Assembly: GCF_943913405.1 (NCBI RefSeq)
Contig: NZ_CALTYA010000011.1
Coordinates: 1-64,000, forward strand
Source: an uncultured Flavobacterium sp.
GTDB taxonomy: Bacteria > Bacteroidota > Bacteroidia > Flavobacteriales > Flavobacteriaceae
Reading direction: 5' to 3'
DNA length: 64,000 bases
The notes under the pieces are model-generated. The model was not told the DNA's origin and ran no database searches. It saw only the letters and a program-made list of their open reading frames with translations. Position numbers and translations under genes: made by a program. This document shows, piece after piece, positions 27,105 to 34,833 of the stretch. How positions within the stretch are numbered: the first letter of the stretch is position 1; each line of letters starts with the position of its first letter.

Positions 27105-27135
27105 CCTACAATAATACCAATAATTTCCTTACAAA
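27105..27135. repeat. Dispersed repeat, copy 2 (pair with 14076)
   Basis: The segment starting CCTACAATAATACCAATAAT matches 14076-14106 with only a few substitutions. It is in the 243-base gap between the secreted-protein gene and the CoA-transferase gene; no other gene is convincing in that gap. Confidence 0.6.
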
Positions 27136-27307
27136 ATGTACAAAGCTATACAAATGCATAAAATTGTTAATAACAGAAAAGCCTATAATAACAAATTCTA
27201 CTACCTTATAGAAAGAAGATATTAAACGTTCAAATCCCAATAAAAAAGCTCCTCTAATTCCATAGAAAAAGAGAAGCCAAGCAAATAACAATTATAGACA
27301 AAGGCGT

Positions 27308-28825
27308 TTAAGCCATGACAGGTTTTAAGGCAGGCACTTTCATGCTTCCCGTTGTATTAAATCGAGAATGCATCGCAAAAGCTTCCTCTAAAATATGCGG
27401 CGTGTGCCCTCCCCTTTCACAGGCGCGGTCAAAATAATCTTGAAGCGCTTCTTTATATTCAGGATGGACGCAGTTTTCAATAATAACTTTAGCACGCTCT
27501 CTTGGTGCCAGTCCGCGCAAATCTGCAAGTCCCTGTTCGGTAACCAGTACATCGACATCATGCTCGCTGTGGTCTACGTGCGACACCATCGGCAATACAT
27601 GCGAAATAGCATTGCCGTCTTTAGAAGTCGACGGTGAAACAAAAATGCTGAGATAAGCATTTCGGGCAAAATCTCCTGAACCGCCAATGCCATTCATCAT
27701 CTTTGTACCTCCCAGATGCGTAGAATTCACATTGCCATAAATATCAAATTCAATGGCAGTATTGATGGCAATCACTCCAAGACGGCGGATAACCTCAGCC
27801 GAGTTGCTGATCTGCTGTGGGCGCAATACTATCTTGTCTTTATAATCTTGGAAATTATCCATAATGTGGGCATAGCATTTCTCAGAAACAGCCAAAGACG
27901 AAGCCGATGCAAATTGCAGTTTGCCGCTATCCAAAAGTTCAAAGGTGCTGTCTTGCAATACTTCTGAATACATTTCTAAGTTTTCAAAATCGCCTTTCCC
28001 GAAACCAGAAAGCACCGCATTGGCTACTTTCCCGATTCCTGCCTGCAGAGGCAGAAGTGATTTGGTCAATCTGTTTTCCTTGATTTCATTTTCGAAAAAA
28101 GCTAGCAGATGGTCGGCTATCGCCGTAGTTTTTTCATCCGGAAGCGCAATCTGTGCCGGACTGTCAGGAATATCCGTAAAAACAATTCCGATTACCTTTT
28201 CAGGATCAATCGAGATAAAATCCTGACCTATTCTTTCTGAAGAAGCAGTAATCTGCAAAGGCTTTCTATTCGGATAGCCTTCTGGAATATAAATATCATG
28301 CAATCCCCTGAAGTCAAAAGGAATAGTCGTGTTGATTTCTATAATTATCTTTTCTGCCAAATGTGCAAATGTCGCTGAATTCCCTACAGAAGTCGTTGGA
28401 ACAATATTTCCGTTTTCATCGATGTAAGCGGCTTCGAGAACGGCAACATCTAGTTTTGGCAGGTGCTTGTTTTCTAAAAGTTCTGCCGTTTCGCTGAGGT
28501 GCTGGTCAATAAACAGAACACTTCCGTCATTGATTTTCTTGCGAAGCACAGGATCTACCTGAAAAGGCATCCTTTTGTAAAGCGCATTGTTCGTCGCTAA
28601 ATCTGCATCGGTAGTGCCTCCAAGGGAAGCACCAGTGATCAATGTGATTGCGATGTTTTCATATTTGGCACGCTCTGCAAAGGCAGGAAGCACGGCTTTG
28701 CTGTCACCAGCTTTGGTAAAACCGCTGGTTCCTACTGTCATTTTATCATTGAAAAAAAGCGAAGCCTGTTGTGCAGATATGACTTTGTCTTTGTAATTTT
28801 GAAACTGTATCCTGTCTTGTAGCAT
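27308..28825 (-). CDS. Acetyl-CoA hydrolase / succinyl-CoA:acetate CoA-transferase
   Basis: The enzyme moves CoA between acyl groups, usually succinyl-CoA and acetate, or hydrolyses acetyl-CoA. The 505-residue length matches the Cat1/AarC family. Glu288 in EMYSEVLQD is the expected catalytic glutamate that forms the acyl and CoA thioester intermediates. GNSATF (148-153), GIGGSGDFARN and the C-terminal PRERAKVIIENC segment match family landmarks. It is monocistronic and divergent from an AraC regulator that starts 146 bases away and may control it. Confidence 0.93.
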   Translation of the reverse strand: MLQDRIQFQNYKDKVISAQQASLFFNDKMTVGTSGFTKAGDSKAVLPAFAERAKYENIAITLITGASLGGTTDADLATNNALYKRMPFQVDPVLRKKINDGSVLFIDQHLSETAELLENKHLPKLDVAVLEAAYIDENGNIVPTTSVGNSATFAHLAEKIIIEINTTIPFDFRGLHDIYIPEGYPNRKPLQITASSERIGQDFISIDPEKVIGIVFTDIPDSPAQIALPDEKTTAIADHLLAFFENEIKENRLTKSLLPLQAGIGKVANAVLSGFGKGDFENLEMYSEVLQDSTFELLDSGKLQFASASSLAVSEKCYAHIMDNFQDYKDKIVLRPQQISNSAEVIRRLGVIAINTAIEFDIYGNVNSTHLGGTKMMNGIGGSGDFARNAYLSIFVSPSTSKDGNAISHVLPMVSHVDHSEHDVDVLVTEQGLADLRGLAPRERAKVIIENCVHPEYKEALQDYFDRACERGGHTPHILEEAFAMHSRFNTTGSMKVPALKPVMA

Positions 28826-28971
28826 ACGATTAGAGTTTTAATAAAAAGAATGATTTTCAGGGAATTATTAGCTAATTATGAATCCATTTTTTTAGAGGTC
28901 TATACAAATTTACCAAAAATAACGGCTGTCCTATTATCGAGATAAGCCAGAATTATATCCAAAACCGCCAC

Positions 28972-29802
28972 ATGAAAAGCCCGCAAGCATTTGAAGAAAA
29001 ATATTATATCAAGGAAGTAGATGCCGATGAAAAAAGCATTTATTGCCACCATGACCTCATGGGCGAACACCTCATCCCCACGCACAAGCATTTAAAAGCA
29101 CAATTGCTTTATACTGAAGGCGGCATCATTCATGTAACGACTGAAACACATACTTATTTTCTCCCCGCTAGGCATTTTCTCTGGATTCCTGTTGGTGTCG
29201 CGCACAGCATCCACACTAGTTCAGAACAGGCCATCATGCGCAATTTATATTTTCCTGAAGCCAGAAACGAACATGAGTTTTATGATACCGAAGGCATTTA
29301 TCCGGCAAACGACCTATTGCTGCAGATGATGCTTTTCACCAACCGCTGGAACGGACATCTTAAAAAAGACTCTAGAAATTATACCATTGCAAGCGCCATC
29401 AAGGCCATACTTCCTGAAATTTGCACAGCGCAATTGCATCTTTCGCTTCCGTTTGCAAAAGACCAAAGGCTCGAAAACATCCTTTCTTATTTAGATAAAA
29501 ATTTAGGCGAAACCATCTTGTTTTCTGATTTGGCCAACCGCTTTGGGTTCAGCGAAAGGTCGCTGTACCGCCTTTTTGAAAAAGATCTGAACATGTCTTT
29601 CATACAATATTTCACCATCCGAAGAATATTGAAAGCCATTGAATTGCTGTTAGAGAAAAAGCTATCGGTGAATGAAGTAGCGTTGGCTGTAGGTTATAAC
29701 AGCACTCCGACTTTCAGCAATACTTTTTTTAAAATCTTAGGCCAGCGCCCTACAGAGTACATAAATAGCTTTGGAATCTTAGAGACATTCAAGCCTATTT
29801 AA
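28972..29802 (+). CDS. AraC-family regulator with cupin N-domain
   Basis: The 276-residue protein has an N-terminal cupin sensing domain (HLIPTHKHLKAQLLYTEGG with clustered His, then WIPVGVAHSIHTS) and a C-terminal AraC domain (LGETILFSDLANRFGFSERSLYRLF and VNEVALAVGYNSTPTFSNTFFKILGQRPTEY). The His-rich cupin could bind a small ligand or metal. It is divergent from the CoA-transferase gene with 146 bases between starts, the usual layout for a regulator and its target. The protein is soluble with no membrane helix. Confidence 0.92.
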   Translation: MKSPQAFEEKYYIKEVDADEKSIYCHHDLMGEHLIPTHKHLKAQLLYTEGGIIHVTTETHTYFLPARHFLWIPVGVAHSIHTSSEQAIMRNLYFPEARNEHEFYDTEGIYPANDLLLQMMLFTNRWNGHLKKDSRNYTIASAIKAILPEICTAQLHLSLPFAKDQRLENILSYLDKNLGETILFSDLANRFGFSERSLYRLFEKDLNMSFIQYFTIRRILKAIELLLEKKLSVNEVALAVGYNSTPTFSNTFFKILGQRPTEYINSFGILETFKPI

Positions 29803-30022
29803 ATTTCACATGCGATATTTCTTTACTCCATAGAAAATTTACAAATACCTGAGAATATAAAGAGCCTGTTTTTCAATAGCTTTAGTCTTATAGGCCACTT
29901 CTGATTTATAAGCCTAAAAAAGGCAGCCATAATCAATTACAACTGCCCAATTTTACAAACACCACAATGTAATCAACATCTGAAAAGGCCATTCAACTGT
30001 TTTAATTAGCAAATGCTTAGCA

Positions 30023-30661
30023 TTACAGCACCGTGATTGCGCCCAAATATTGGCTTGTGCTTTTTAGTGTGGTTTGAGAAGCAACCATGAATGCCCAGCA
30101 CTGCACTTCGCTGCCTGATAAATAAGCGGGCAATGTGATTGCTGCCCTGCTGTCAGATCTGATGCCGGCATTCAAGAAAAATTCATAAAATCTGCCAACT
30201 GGCTCATATACCACAACCATCAGCTGATCTGTTGCCAGTGCATTTCCAAACGAATTATTGATCCAGTTCAGTTGGAGTTGTGCTCCTGCCACTGCCGTGG
30301 CTGAAAGGTTTTGTGGTGCAAGCAGCGTTCCTTTAGAAAATAATGCCTTATCATAAAGTATGTTTGCTTCGGCACCATCAAAATCTACTGCTTCTTGCAG
30401 ATGATAAGACGTTGCCAAATTATATCGTGATTTCGTGCCTGAAGGCGTTGCAAAATAATCAGACAAAACCACTTTTGCCGGAGTAAGAAATTGCGTAACA
30501 GCAGTAAACTTGGCACGCTGTGCCAGCTGATTGATTGTTGGAGATTTAGTAGATTTTTTTGGCTTGCCTCTCATCACGTTTTTGCCTCTAAAACTTGCTC
30601 CAACCACTGGACCTACCAATCCTGAAAATGCTCCTAAAATACCTTGCTCATAAGTTCCCAT
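30023..30661 (-). CDS. DUF6266-family protein
   Basis: A 212-residue protein with no signal peptide. It begins MGTYEQGILGAFSGLVGPVV, then KNVMRGKPKKS and NQLAQRAKFTAVTQFL, features I associate with DUF6266, a Bacteroidota family of unknown function. A fibronectin-III-like segment follows (PQNLSATAVAGAQLQLNWINN). The glycine-rich N-terminus and basic middle recall phage structural or DNA-binding proteins, but that is only a guess. Upstream lies a region with phased TTGAC repeats. The 220 bases downstream to the AraC gene hold no clear gene. Confidence 0.85.
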   Translation of the reverse strand: MGTYEQGILGAFSGLVGPVVGASFRGKNVMRGKPKKSTKSPTINQLAQRAKFTAVTQFLTPAKVVLSDYFATPSGTKSRYNLATSYHLQEAVDFDGAEANILYDKALFSKGTLLAPQNLSATAVAGAQLQLNWINNSFGNALATDQLMVVVYEPVGRFYEFFLNAGIRSDSRAAITLPAYLSGSEVQCWAFMVASQTTLKSTSQYLGAITVL

Positions 30662-30767
30662 AATTATTATATTTTAATATTAGAAATTGCTCTGCCCATG
30701 CCTTTATCAGGTGATCGACAGAACGAATATAGCACGGCATTCTTTCGGTTTCACATTGCGACTGCAT

Positions 30768-30868
30768 TTGACAGGTTATGGCAAAGTTGACAAGTTTCGG
30801 CAAACTTGACGGTTTTTGAAAACATTGATGGGTTTTGACAGCTTTTGACGCCAAGCTCTATTTTTGAC
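30768..30868. repeat. Helically phased TTGA(C) repeat array
   Basis: TTGA begins at 30768, 30787, 30806, 30816, 30825, 30835, 30845 and 30864, spacings 19, 19, 10, 9, 10, 10 and 19, all near multiples of 9.5. Six of the eight are TTGAC. After it, TTCGAGGTTTG is repeated twice in tandem near 30880-30900. The array lies 107 bases upstream of the DUF6266 start within a 393-base gap that has no convincing gene. Confidence 0.7.
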
Positions 30869-31002
30869 CCTGCTTTGTTCGAGGTTTGTTCGAGGTTTGT
30901 TTGGCTCAATTTTGTCAAAATGCAACGTTTCTCGAACAATGCCTGAACAAGCGTATAACTGCCCACCAATAAAGGTTTTAAAGAAACTAGAAACAGCAAA
31001 AT

Positions 31003-31036
31003 AAAAGAGCCTGTTCTATTAAGAACAGGCTCTTTT
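31003..31036. terminator. Strong terminator after the HTH gene
   Basis: A perfect 15-bp stem (AAAAGAGCCTGTTCT with AGAACAGGCTCTTTT) with an ATTA loop, 19 bases downstream of the minus-strand HTH gene. Confidence 0.9.
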
Positions 31037-31054
31037 TATGAGTGTTAATTTTTT

Positions 31055-31279
31055 TTAATAATTTAAGCTGCTTTTCATAAAATTCATGACTAAGTCATAA
31101 GGATAATAATACTTGCCTCCGACTTTTTTAAATTTTAAAATTTGGGCTTTTCGCCATCTTAATAAAGTGCTGTCGCTGACTTTAAACAAAATTTTCATCT
31201 GGGAATTGTCAAGAAACATCGTTTCAAGATTTAAAGCTGGCATTCCTTTTCTTGCATTCACTTCTTTTCTGATCTTCAT
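31055..31279 (-). CDS. Small helix-turn-helix DNA-binding protein
   Basis: A 74-residue protein with a single winged HTH of the excisionase/MerR-like type: MKILFKVSDSTLLRWRKAQI forms the two helices and LKFKKVGGKYYYPYDLVMNFM the wing and trailing helix. Such proteins serve as excisionases in mobile elements or as small regulators; no integrase or transposase is seen nearby. It is followed by a strong terminator and precedes DUF6266 on the same strand. The 301 bases upstream (31280-31580) are very AT-rich and hold no gene. Confidence 0.8.
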   Translation of the reverse strand: MKIRKEVNARKGMPALNLETMFLDNSQMKILFKVSDSTLLRWRKAQILKFKKVGGKYYYPYDLVMNFMKSSLNY

Positions 31280-31580
31280 ACTTTACGGGTTTAATGGATT
31301 AAAAAATTAACTGTGGGCAATATTTCAAATTACATTCAAATATAAAATTTATATTGAATTAATTTATAAAATCTTAAAAAATAATTTTATTATAGCTTTT
31401 TATCACAATAAAAAGAATATTGTAGCGCAATCAAGCTTAACAGCCTATCAAATTATGTGTAGCTTCACAAAGCTTTTGCTATCTGACAGCACTATTCTAC
31501 TTTACAAATCAGCATGCTATAAATTCTATCAATAGTCTTAAAAAAATACGTAAATTTAAATTACTTAAAAACTTCCGGAT

Positions 31581-31979
31581 ATGAAGAATCTATTTGCATT
31601 TCTATTATTGTTCAGCTCATTATCTGTTTTTTCACAAAGCCAGGCTTCTGAAAATGAAAAAACCAGCCAAGCATATATGAAAGCTGACAAAGAATTAAAC
31701 CAGGTTTACCAACAGATTCTCAAAGAATACAAATCAGACAAGGTTTTTATTGCCAGCCTTAAAAAAGCACAGCAAGCGTGGATTGCTTTTCGTGATGCAG
31801 AAGTAGCAGCCAATTATCCTGCGAAAAATGGGATGCAAGCTTATGGCAGTGCCTTTCCGATGTGCTGGAACCTGACACTCGCTGAACTGACCAAAGAACG
31901 AACTGCAAAACTTAAAGTATGGATAACTGGCATTCCTGAAGGTGATGTGTGCAATGGATCAGTTAAGGTGGCGAAATAA
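31581..31979 (+). CDS. LprI-like secreted protein (DUF1311)
   Basis: A 132-residue protein with signal peptide (residues 1-18, ending VFSQ) and a helical LprI-type domain with DKELNQVYQQILKEYKSD, LKKAQQAWIAFRDAEVA, and two cysteines (MCWNLT and DVCNG) that could form the family disulfide. LprI of mycobacteria inhibits lysozyme; most bacterial homologues are uncharacterised. It appears monocistronic with 234 bases of AT-rich DNA before the next gene. Confidence 0.88.
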   Translation: MKNLFAFLLLFSSLSVFSQSQASENEKTSQAYMKADKELNQVYQQILKEYKSDKVFIASLKKAQQAWIAFRDAEVAANYPAKNGMQAYGSAFPMCWNLTLAELTKERTAKLKVWITGIPEGDVCNGSVKVAK

Positions 31980-32182
31980 ATTTATCAGCTGTGCTGTGCA
32001 AACTTGTTCATACAGTTATTATAGCTTAAAATTGCTAATCATTAGCATTAAAATAAAAATGCATTTTCAGCATAAATTGCGAATAATAGCAACCGTTGCA
32101 AATACTTGCACTACTGAATAATTTTTTATGTCTAACTTTAAACTTTTAATCTACCCTGAAAGAAAACTTTATACTAATTAAA

Positions 32183-32190
32183 TAATTTTG
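32183..32190 (+). promoter_or_regulatory. Candidate -7 box for the Crp/Fnr gene
   Basis: TAATTTTG matches TAnnTTTG and lies 23 bases upstream of the start codon. The expected -33 TTG is not clear in the AT-rich flank. Confidence 0.45.
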
Positions 32191-32213
32191 CATCAAATTC
32201 AAGTAAGTAAATT

Positions 32214-32819
32214 ATGAATAGTAATGAGATTTTAATCACAAATATAGAACCGCTGATTTCATATTTCAACAAGTTGATACCTTTAAATAAAGAGGAAATG
32301 ACTGTTGTTTCTGAATTTTTCAAACCTCGCCTTTATCGAAAGAAACAATATGTCTTACAAGAAGGAGATCTTTGCAACCAATTTAATTTTATTGTGAAAG
32401 GCTGTCTGCGGATGTATAAAACTGACAGCAAAGGGAACGTACATATAATTCAATTTGCCACTGAAAATTATTGGCTGATGGATATTGCAAGTTTTCATCA
32501 AAAAAAACATTCTGAATTGTGTATTGATGCTTTAGAAGACACAATGGTTTTACAAATCAATCATGAAAATTTAATTACCCTTTATAAGCAGTTTCCTAAA
32601 TTCAATATTATATTCAGAGTTTTAATAGAAAATAGTTTTGTTGCCTTGCAGAACCGCATGTTACAAAATATCAGTTCTACTGCTGAAGAGCGTTATTCAC
32701 ATTTTGTTGAGGTATATGCCCATCTGATCAATAGATTGCCTCAAGTACAGATTGCTTCCTTCTTAGGCATAACCCCTGAATTTTTAAGCAGGCTGAGAAA
32801 GCGCCAGCTAAAAACTTAA
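32214..32819 (+). CDS. Crp/Fnr-family transcription regulator
   Basis: A 201-residue protein with an N-terminal cyclic-nucleotide-binding-like beta-roll (residues 25-140; YVLQEGDLCNQFNFIVKGCLRMY) and a short C-terminal winged HTH with QIASFLGITPEFLSRLRK as the recognition region. The phosphate-binding cassette of cAMP-binding CRP (GE-x-x-A-L-x-x-x-x-R) is not recognisable, so cAMP is unlikely as ligand. It is 90 bases upstream of a nucleotide-binding oxidoreductase gene on the same strand and may control it. Confidence 0.9.
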   Translation: MNSNEILITNIEPLISYFNKLIPLNKEEMTVVSEFFKPRLYRKKQYVLQEGDLCNQFNFIVKGCLRMYKTDSKGNVHIIQFATENYWLMDIASFHQKKHSELCIDALEDTMVLQINHENLITLYKQFPKFNIIFRVLIENSFVALQNRMLQNISSTAEERYSHFVEVYAHLINRLPQVQIASFLGITPEFLSRLRKRQLKT

Positions 32820-32909
32820 TCTAGATCAATTGTATTTCTTGATTTAGTTTATTGGTTCAGTTTCACTACTCCTCTCATCTTTGCAGTATCAAATTGATAA
32901 CTTAAAAAG

Positions 32910-33563
32910 ATGATTATGATAAATCAAAAAATAGCCATTATCGGCTTAGGAAACATTGGGCAGGCCATAGCGGCTAATCTTTCAAAATCAAGCCGTTCTT
33001 ATATTGTGGCAGACAGAAATATCAAAAAAGCTGAAGAGCTAGCTTTAAATTGGGGTAAACTTGTGGAAGTTGAGCCTATTTCAAATGCTATTAAAAGTGC
33101 TGACCTATTGATTTTAGCCATACCTTTTCAGGAAATAAGCATATTTTTAGCACGTTATGCTTCCGATTTAGAAGATAAGATAATCGTGGATCCTTCTAAT
33201 GCGATTGCACCAGATGAAAATGGTGGTTTTAAAAAAATAATCGAAGCTAGCAAATCAGCAGGCGAAATCAATGCAGGTGCCTTGCCTAAAAATGCCAAAT
33301 TGGCAAAAGCATTGGGAACATTAGGAGCCGACTCTTTATTGAATGCTGCTTATCAAGTGCCAGAGCAAGCAGTGCTGTTTTATGCAAATGATGACATCAC
33401 AATTAATCCAATAATTGAAGGGGTAATTAACGATATTGGATTTAAAGCTTTACGAATTGGCGACCTCAGCCAATCCAGCCGTATTGAGGTTTTTGGCGAC
33501 CTGCATGAATTTGGAGCACTCGGAAAACCCGTGTCAATTGCAGAAGCAAAACAAAAAATATAA
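32910..33563 (+). CDS. F420-oxidoreductase-type NADP-binding protein
   Basis: A 217-residue Rossmann protein. The nucleotide-binding loop IGLGNIGQAIAANLSKS lies near residue 10, ADRNIKKAEELA follows the second strand, and LILAIPF, IIVDPSNA and INAGALPKNAKLAKALGTL match the NADPH-dependent F420 reductase family. Flavobacteria do not use F420, so the substrate is probably another. Met1 and Met3 are both possible starts. It is followed after 15 bases by a secreted DUF1080-like gene, likely in the same transcript. Confidence 0.88.
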   Translation: MIMINQKIAIIGLGNIGQAIAANLSKSSRSYIVADRNIKKAEELALNWGKLVEVEPISNAIKSADLLILAIPFQEISIFLARYASDLEDKIIVDPSNAIAPDENGGFKKIIEASKSAGEINAGALPKNAKLAKALGTLGADSLLNAAYQVPEQAVLFYANDDITINPIIEGVINDIGFKALRIGDLSQSSRIEVFGDLHEFGALGKPVSIAEAKQKI

Positions 33564-33578
33564 TCTCGAATCTCATAT

Positions 33579-34280
33579 ATGCTAAAAAATATAATAATTG
33601 TTGGATTAACAATACTGCTTCCAGCTATACGATCAAGTGCGCAAACCTTAAATTTTGAAGGAACAGATTTTGAAATATCCAATGTAAAGGCATCTGTTGT
33701 AAATTTTGAAGGCGTTAATGTAATGAAAGTCGAGCGCGACCTAACAAAGATTCCTTTCGATATCAAACATCTTGAAAAAACAGTTGACGAGCCGACTTTT
33801 GTAAAAATAAAAGACTTTAATTTTGAAAACGGAAATATTGAAGTTAAAGTTTACAGCCAAATTCAAGACCCTTCACCCTTTGAATTTGCACAAGGTTTTA
33901 TCGGACTTGCCTTTCGAATAACTCCCGATAATACTACATTTGAGTCTATTTATTTAAGACCTAAAGTAGGACGCTCTGATAACCAAGCGCACAGAAACAA
34001 AACGGTTCAGTATTTTTCTTATCCAGATTATAAATTTGAGCGCCTAAGAAAAGAGTACCAAAATCAATATGAAACAGCTTCACCCATTGCACTGAGAGAA
34101 TGGATTACTATGCGAATTGAAATTAAAGGTGAAAAAGCAGAACTATACATTAACAATTCAAAATATTCTACCTTAATGGTAAACAAGCTATTGGGTTCAA
34201 GCAAAAATGGTAGCATCGGCTTGTGGGTAGACATAGGAACAATAGGTTATTTTAAAGACTTAAAAATTACAAAATCATAA
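33579..34280 (+). CDS. Secreted concanavalin-like (DUF1080-type) protein
   Basis: A 233-residue protein with signal peptide (residues 1-22, ending SSAQ) and a jelly-roll domain: FENGNIEVKVYSQIQ, FIGLAFRITPDN, ESIYLRPKVGR, and the typical closing SKNGSIGLWVDIGTIGYFKD. This resembles 3-keto-disaccharide hydrolase/DUF1080 laminin-G-like modules that bind or cleave sugars. No catalytic residue can be assigned. It is 16 bases after the oxidoreductase gene, so the two may act on the same (oxidised sugar) substrate; this is inference. Confidence 0.82.
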   Translation: MLKNIIIVGLTILLPAIRSSAQTLNFEGTDFEISNVKASVVNFEGVNVMKVERDLTKIPFDIKHLEKTVDEPTFVKIKDFNFENGNIEVKVYSQIQDPSPFEFAQGFIGLAFRITPDNTTFESIYLRPKVGRSDNQAHRNKTVQYFSYPDYKFERLRKEYQNQYETASPIALREWITMRIEIKGEKAELYINNSKYSTLMVNKLLGSSKNGSIGLWVDIGTIGYFKDLKITKS

Positions 34281-34346
34281 TTCTTTTATTTATCAATAAT
34301 GCAATTCAAGCCTTATAAATTCTAGGATTGCCTATCACTATAACTT

Positions 34347-34697
34347 ATGAATCATCAAGAAAATATCACAAATACAATACTAACGCACCATTTAACTGCA
34401 TTTGGAAACAACAGCATCAAGGAGATTATTTCAGACTATTGTGAAGAGTCAACATTGCTGACAGTCAGCCGAGAAATCAAAGGCTTAAGAGCAATTGAAG
34501 ACTTTTTTATTGAATTATTTAGCCTTATTCCTAAAGGTTCTTCTTTTACCATGAAGAAGTCTACAATAAAAGATAACATAGCCTATATTGTCTGGGAAAG
34601 CAAAAACCAAATTAATGAAACCTATTCAGGAAGCGATACTTTTATAATTGAAGATAATAAAATAAAGTACCACACTTTGATAATGCATAAAAAATAG
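34347..34697 (+). CDS. NTF2-like / SnoaL-like protein
   Basis: A 116-residue single-domain protein with the cone-shaped alpha+beta NTF2 pattern: helices HQENITNTILTHHLTAF and IKEIISDYCEESTLLT, then GLRAIEDFFIELFSLIP, and strands SSFTMKKSTIKDNIAYIVWE and YSGSDTFIIEDNKIKYHTLIM. No signal peptide. These proteins bind or transform small hydrophobic molecules; function here is unknown. It is the last plus-strand gene before the carbohydrate locus. Confidence 0.85.
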   Translation: MNHQENITNTILTHHLTAFGNNSIKEIISDYCEESTLLTVSREIKGLRAIEDFFIELFSLIPKGSSFTMKKSTIKDNIAYIVWESKNQINETYSGSDTFIIEDNKIKYHTLIMHKK

Positions 34698-34783
34698 GTT
34701 TTTATTATTGCCAAGTATCGTCATTGCAACGAAGCAGACAATCTTATTCAGCTTGCCGATATACTGACAATATGCAAAAAACA

Positions 34784-34814
34784 AAAAAGCAGTTGCTCAT
34801 CACAACTGCTTTTT
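34784..34814. terminator. Terminator between NTF2-like gene and sugar locus
   Basis: AAAAAGCAGTTG pairs with CAACTGCTTTTT around a seven-base loop, 20 bases beyond the MFS stop. It closes the minus-strand carbohydrate locus and could also stop the plus-strand transcript. Confidence 0.88.
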
Positions 34815-34833
34815 CATATATTATTTTAAAAAC

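Noticed and set aside
27106..27291. A 61-codon hydrophobic minus-strand frame
   Set aside because: It overlaps repeat copy 2 at its end, lacks a terminator or conserved motif, and its hydrophobicity follows from AT-rich DNA.
30648..30999. Two short minus-strand open frames upstream of DUF6266
   Set aside because: They cover the phased TTGAC repeat, overlap each other, and have no domain; the sequence is better explained as non-coding repeat.
31055..31279. Integrated phage or integrative element around the excisionase-like gene
   Set aside because: No integrase, transposase, attachment-site repeat or tRNA boundary was found in 29.8-34.7 kb.
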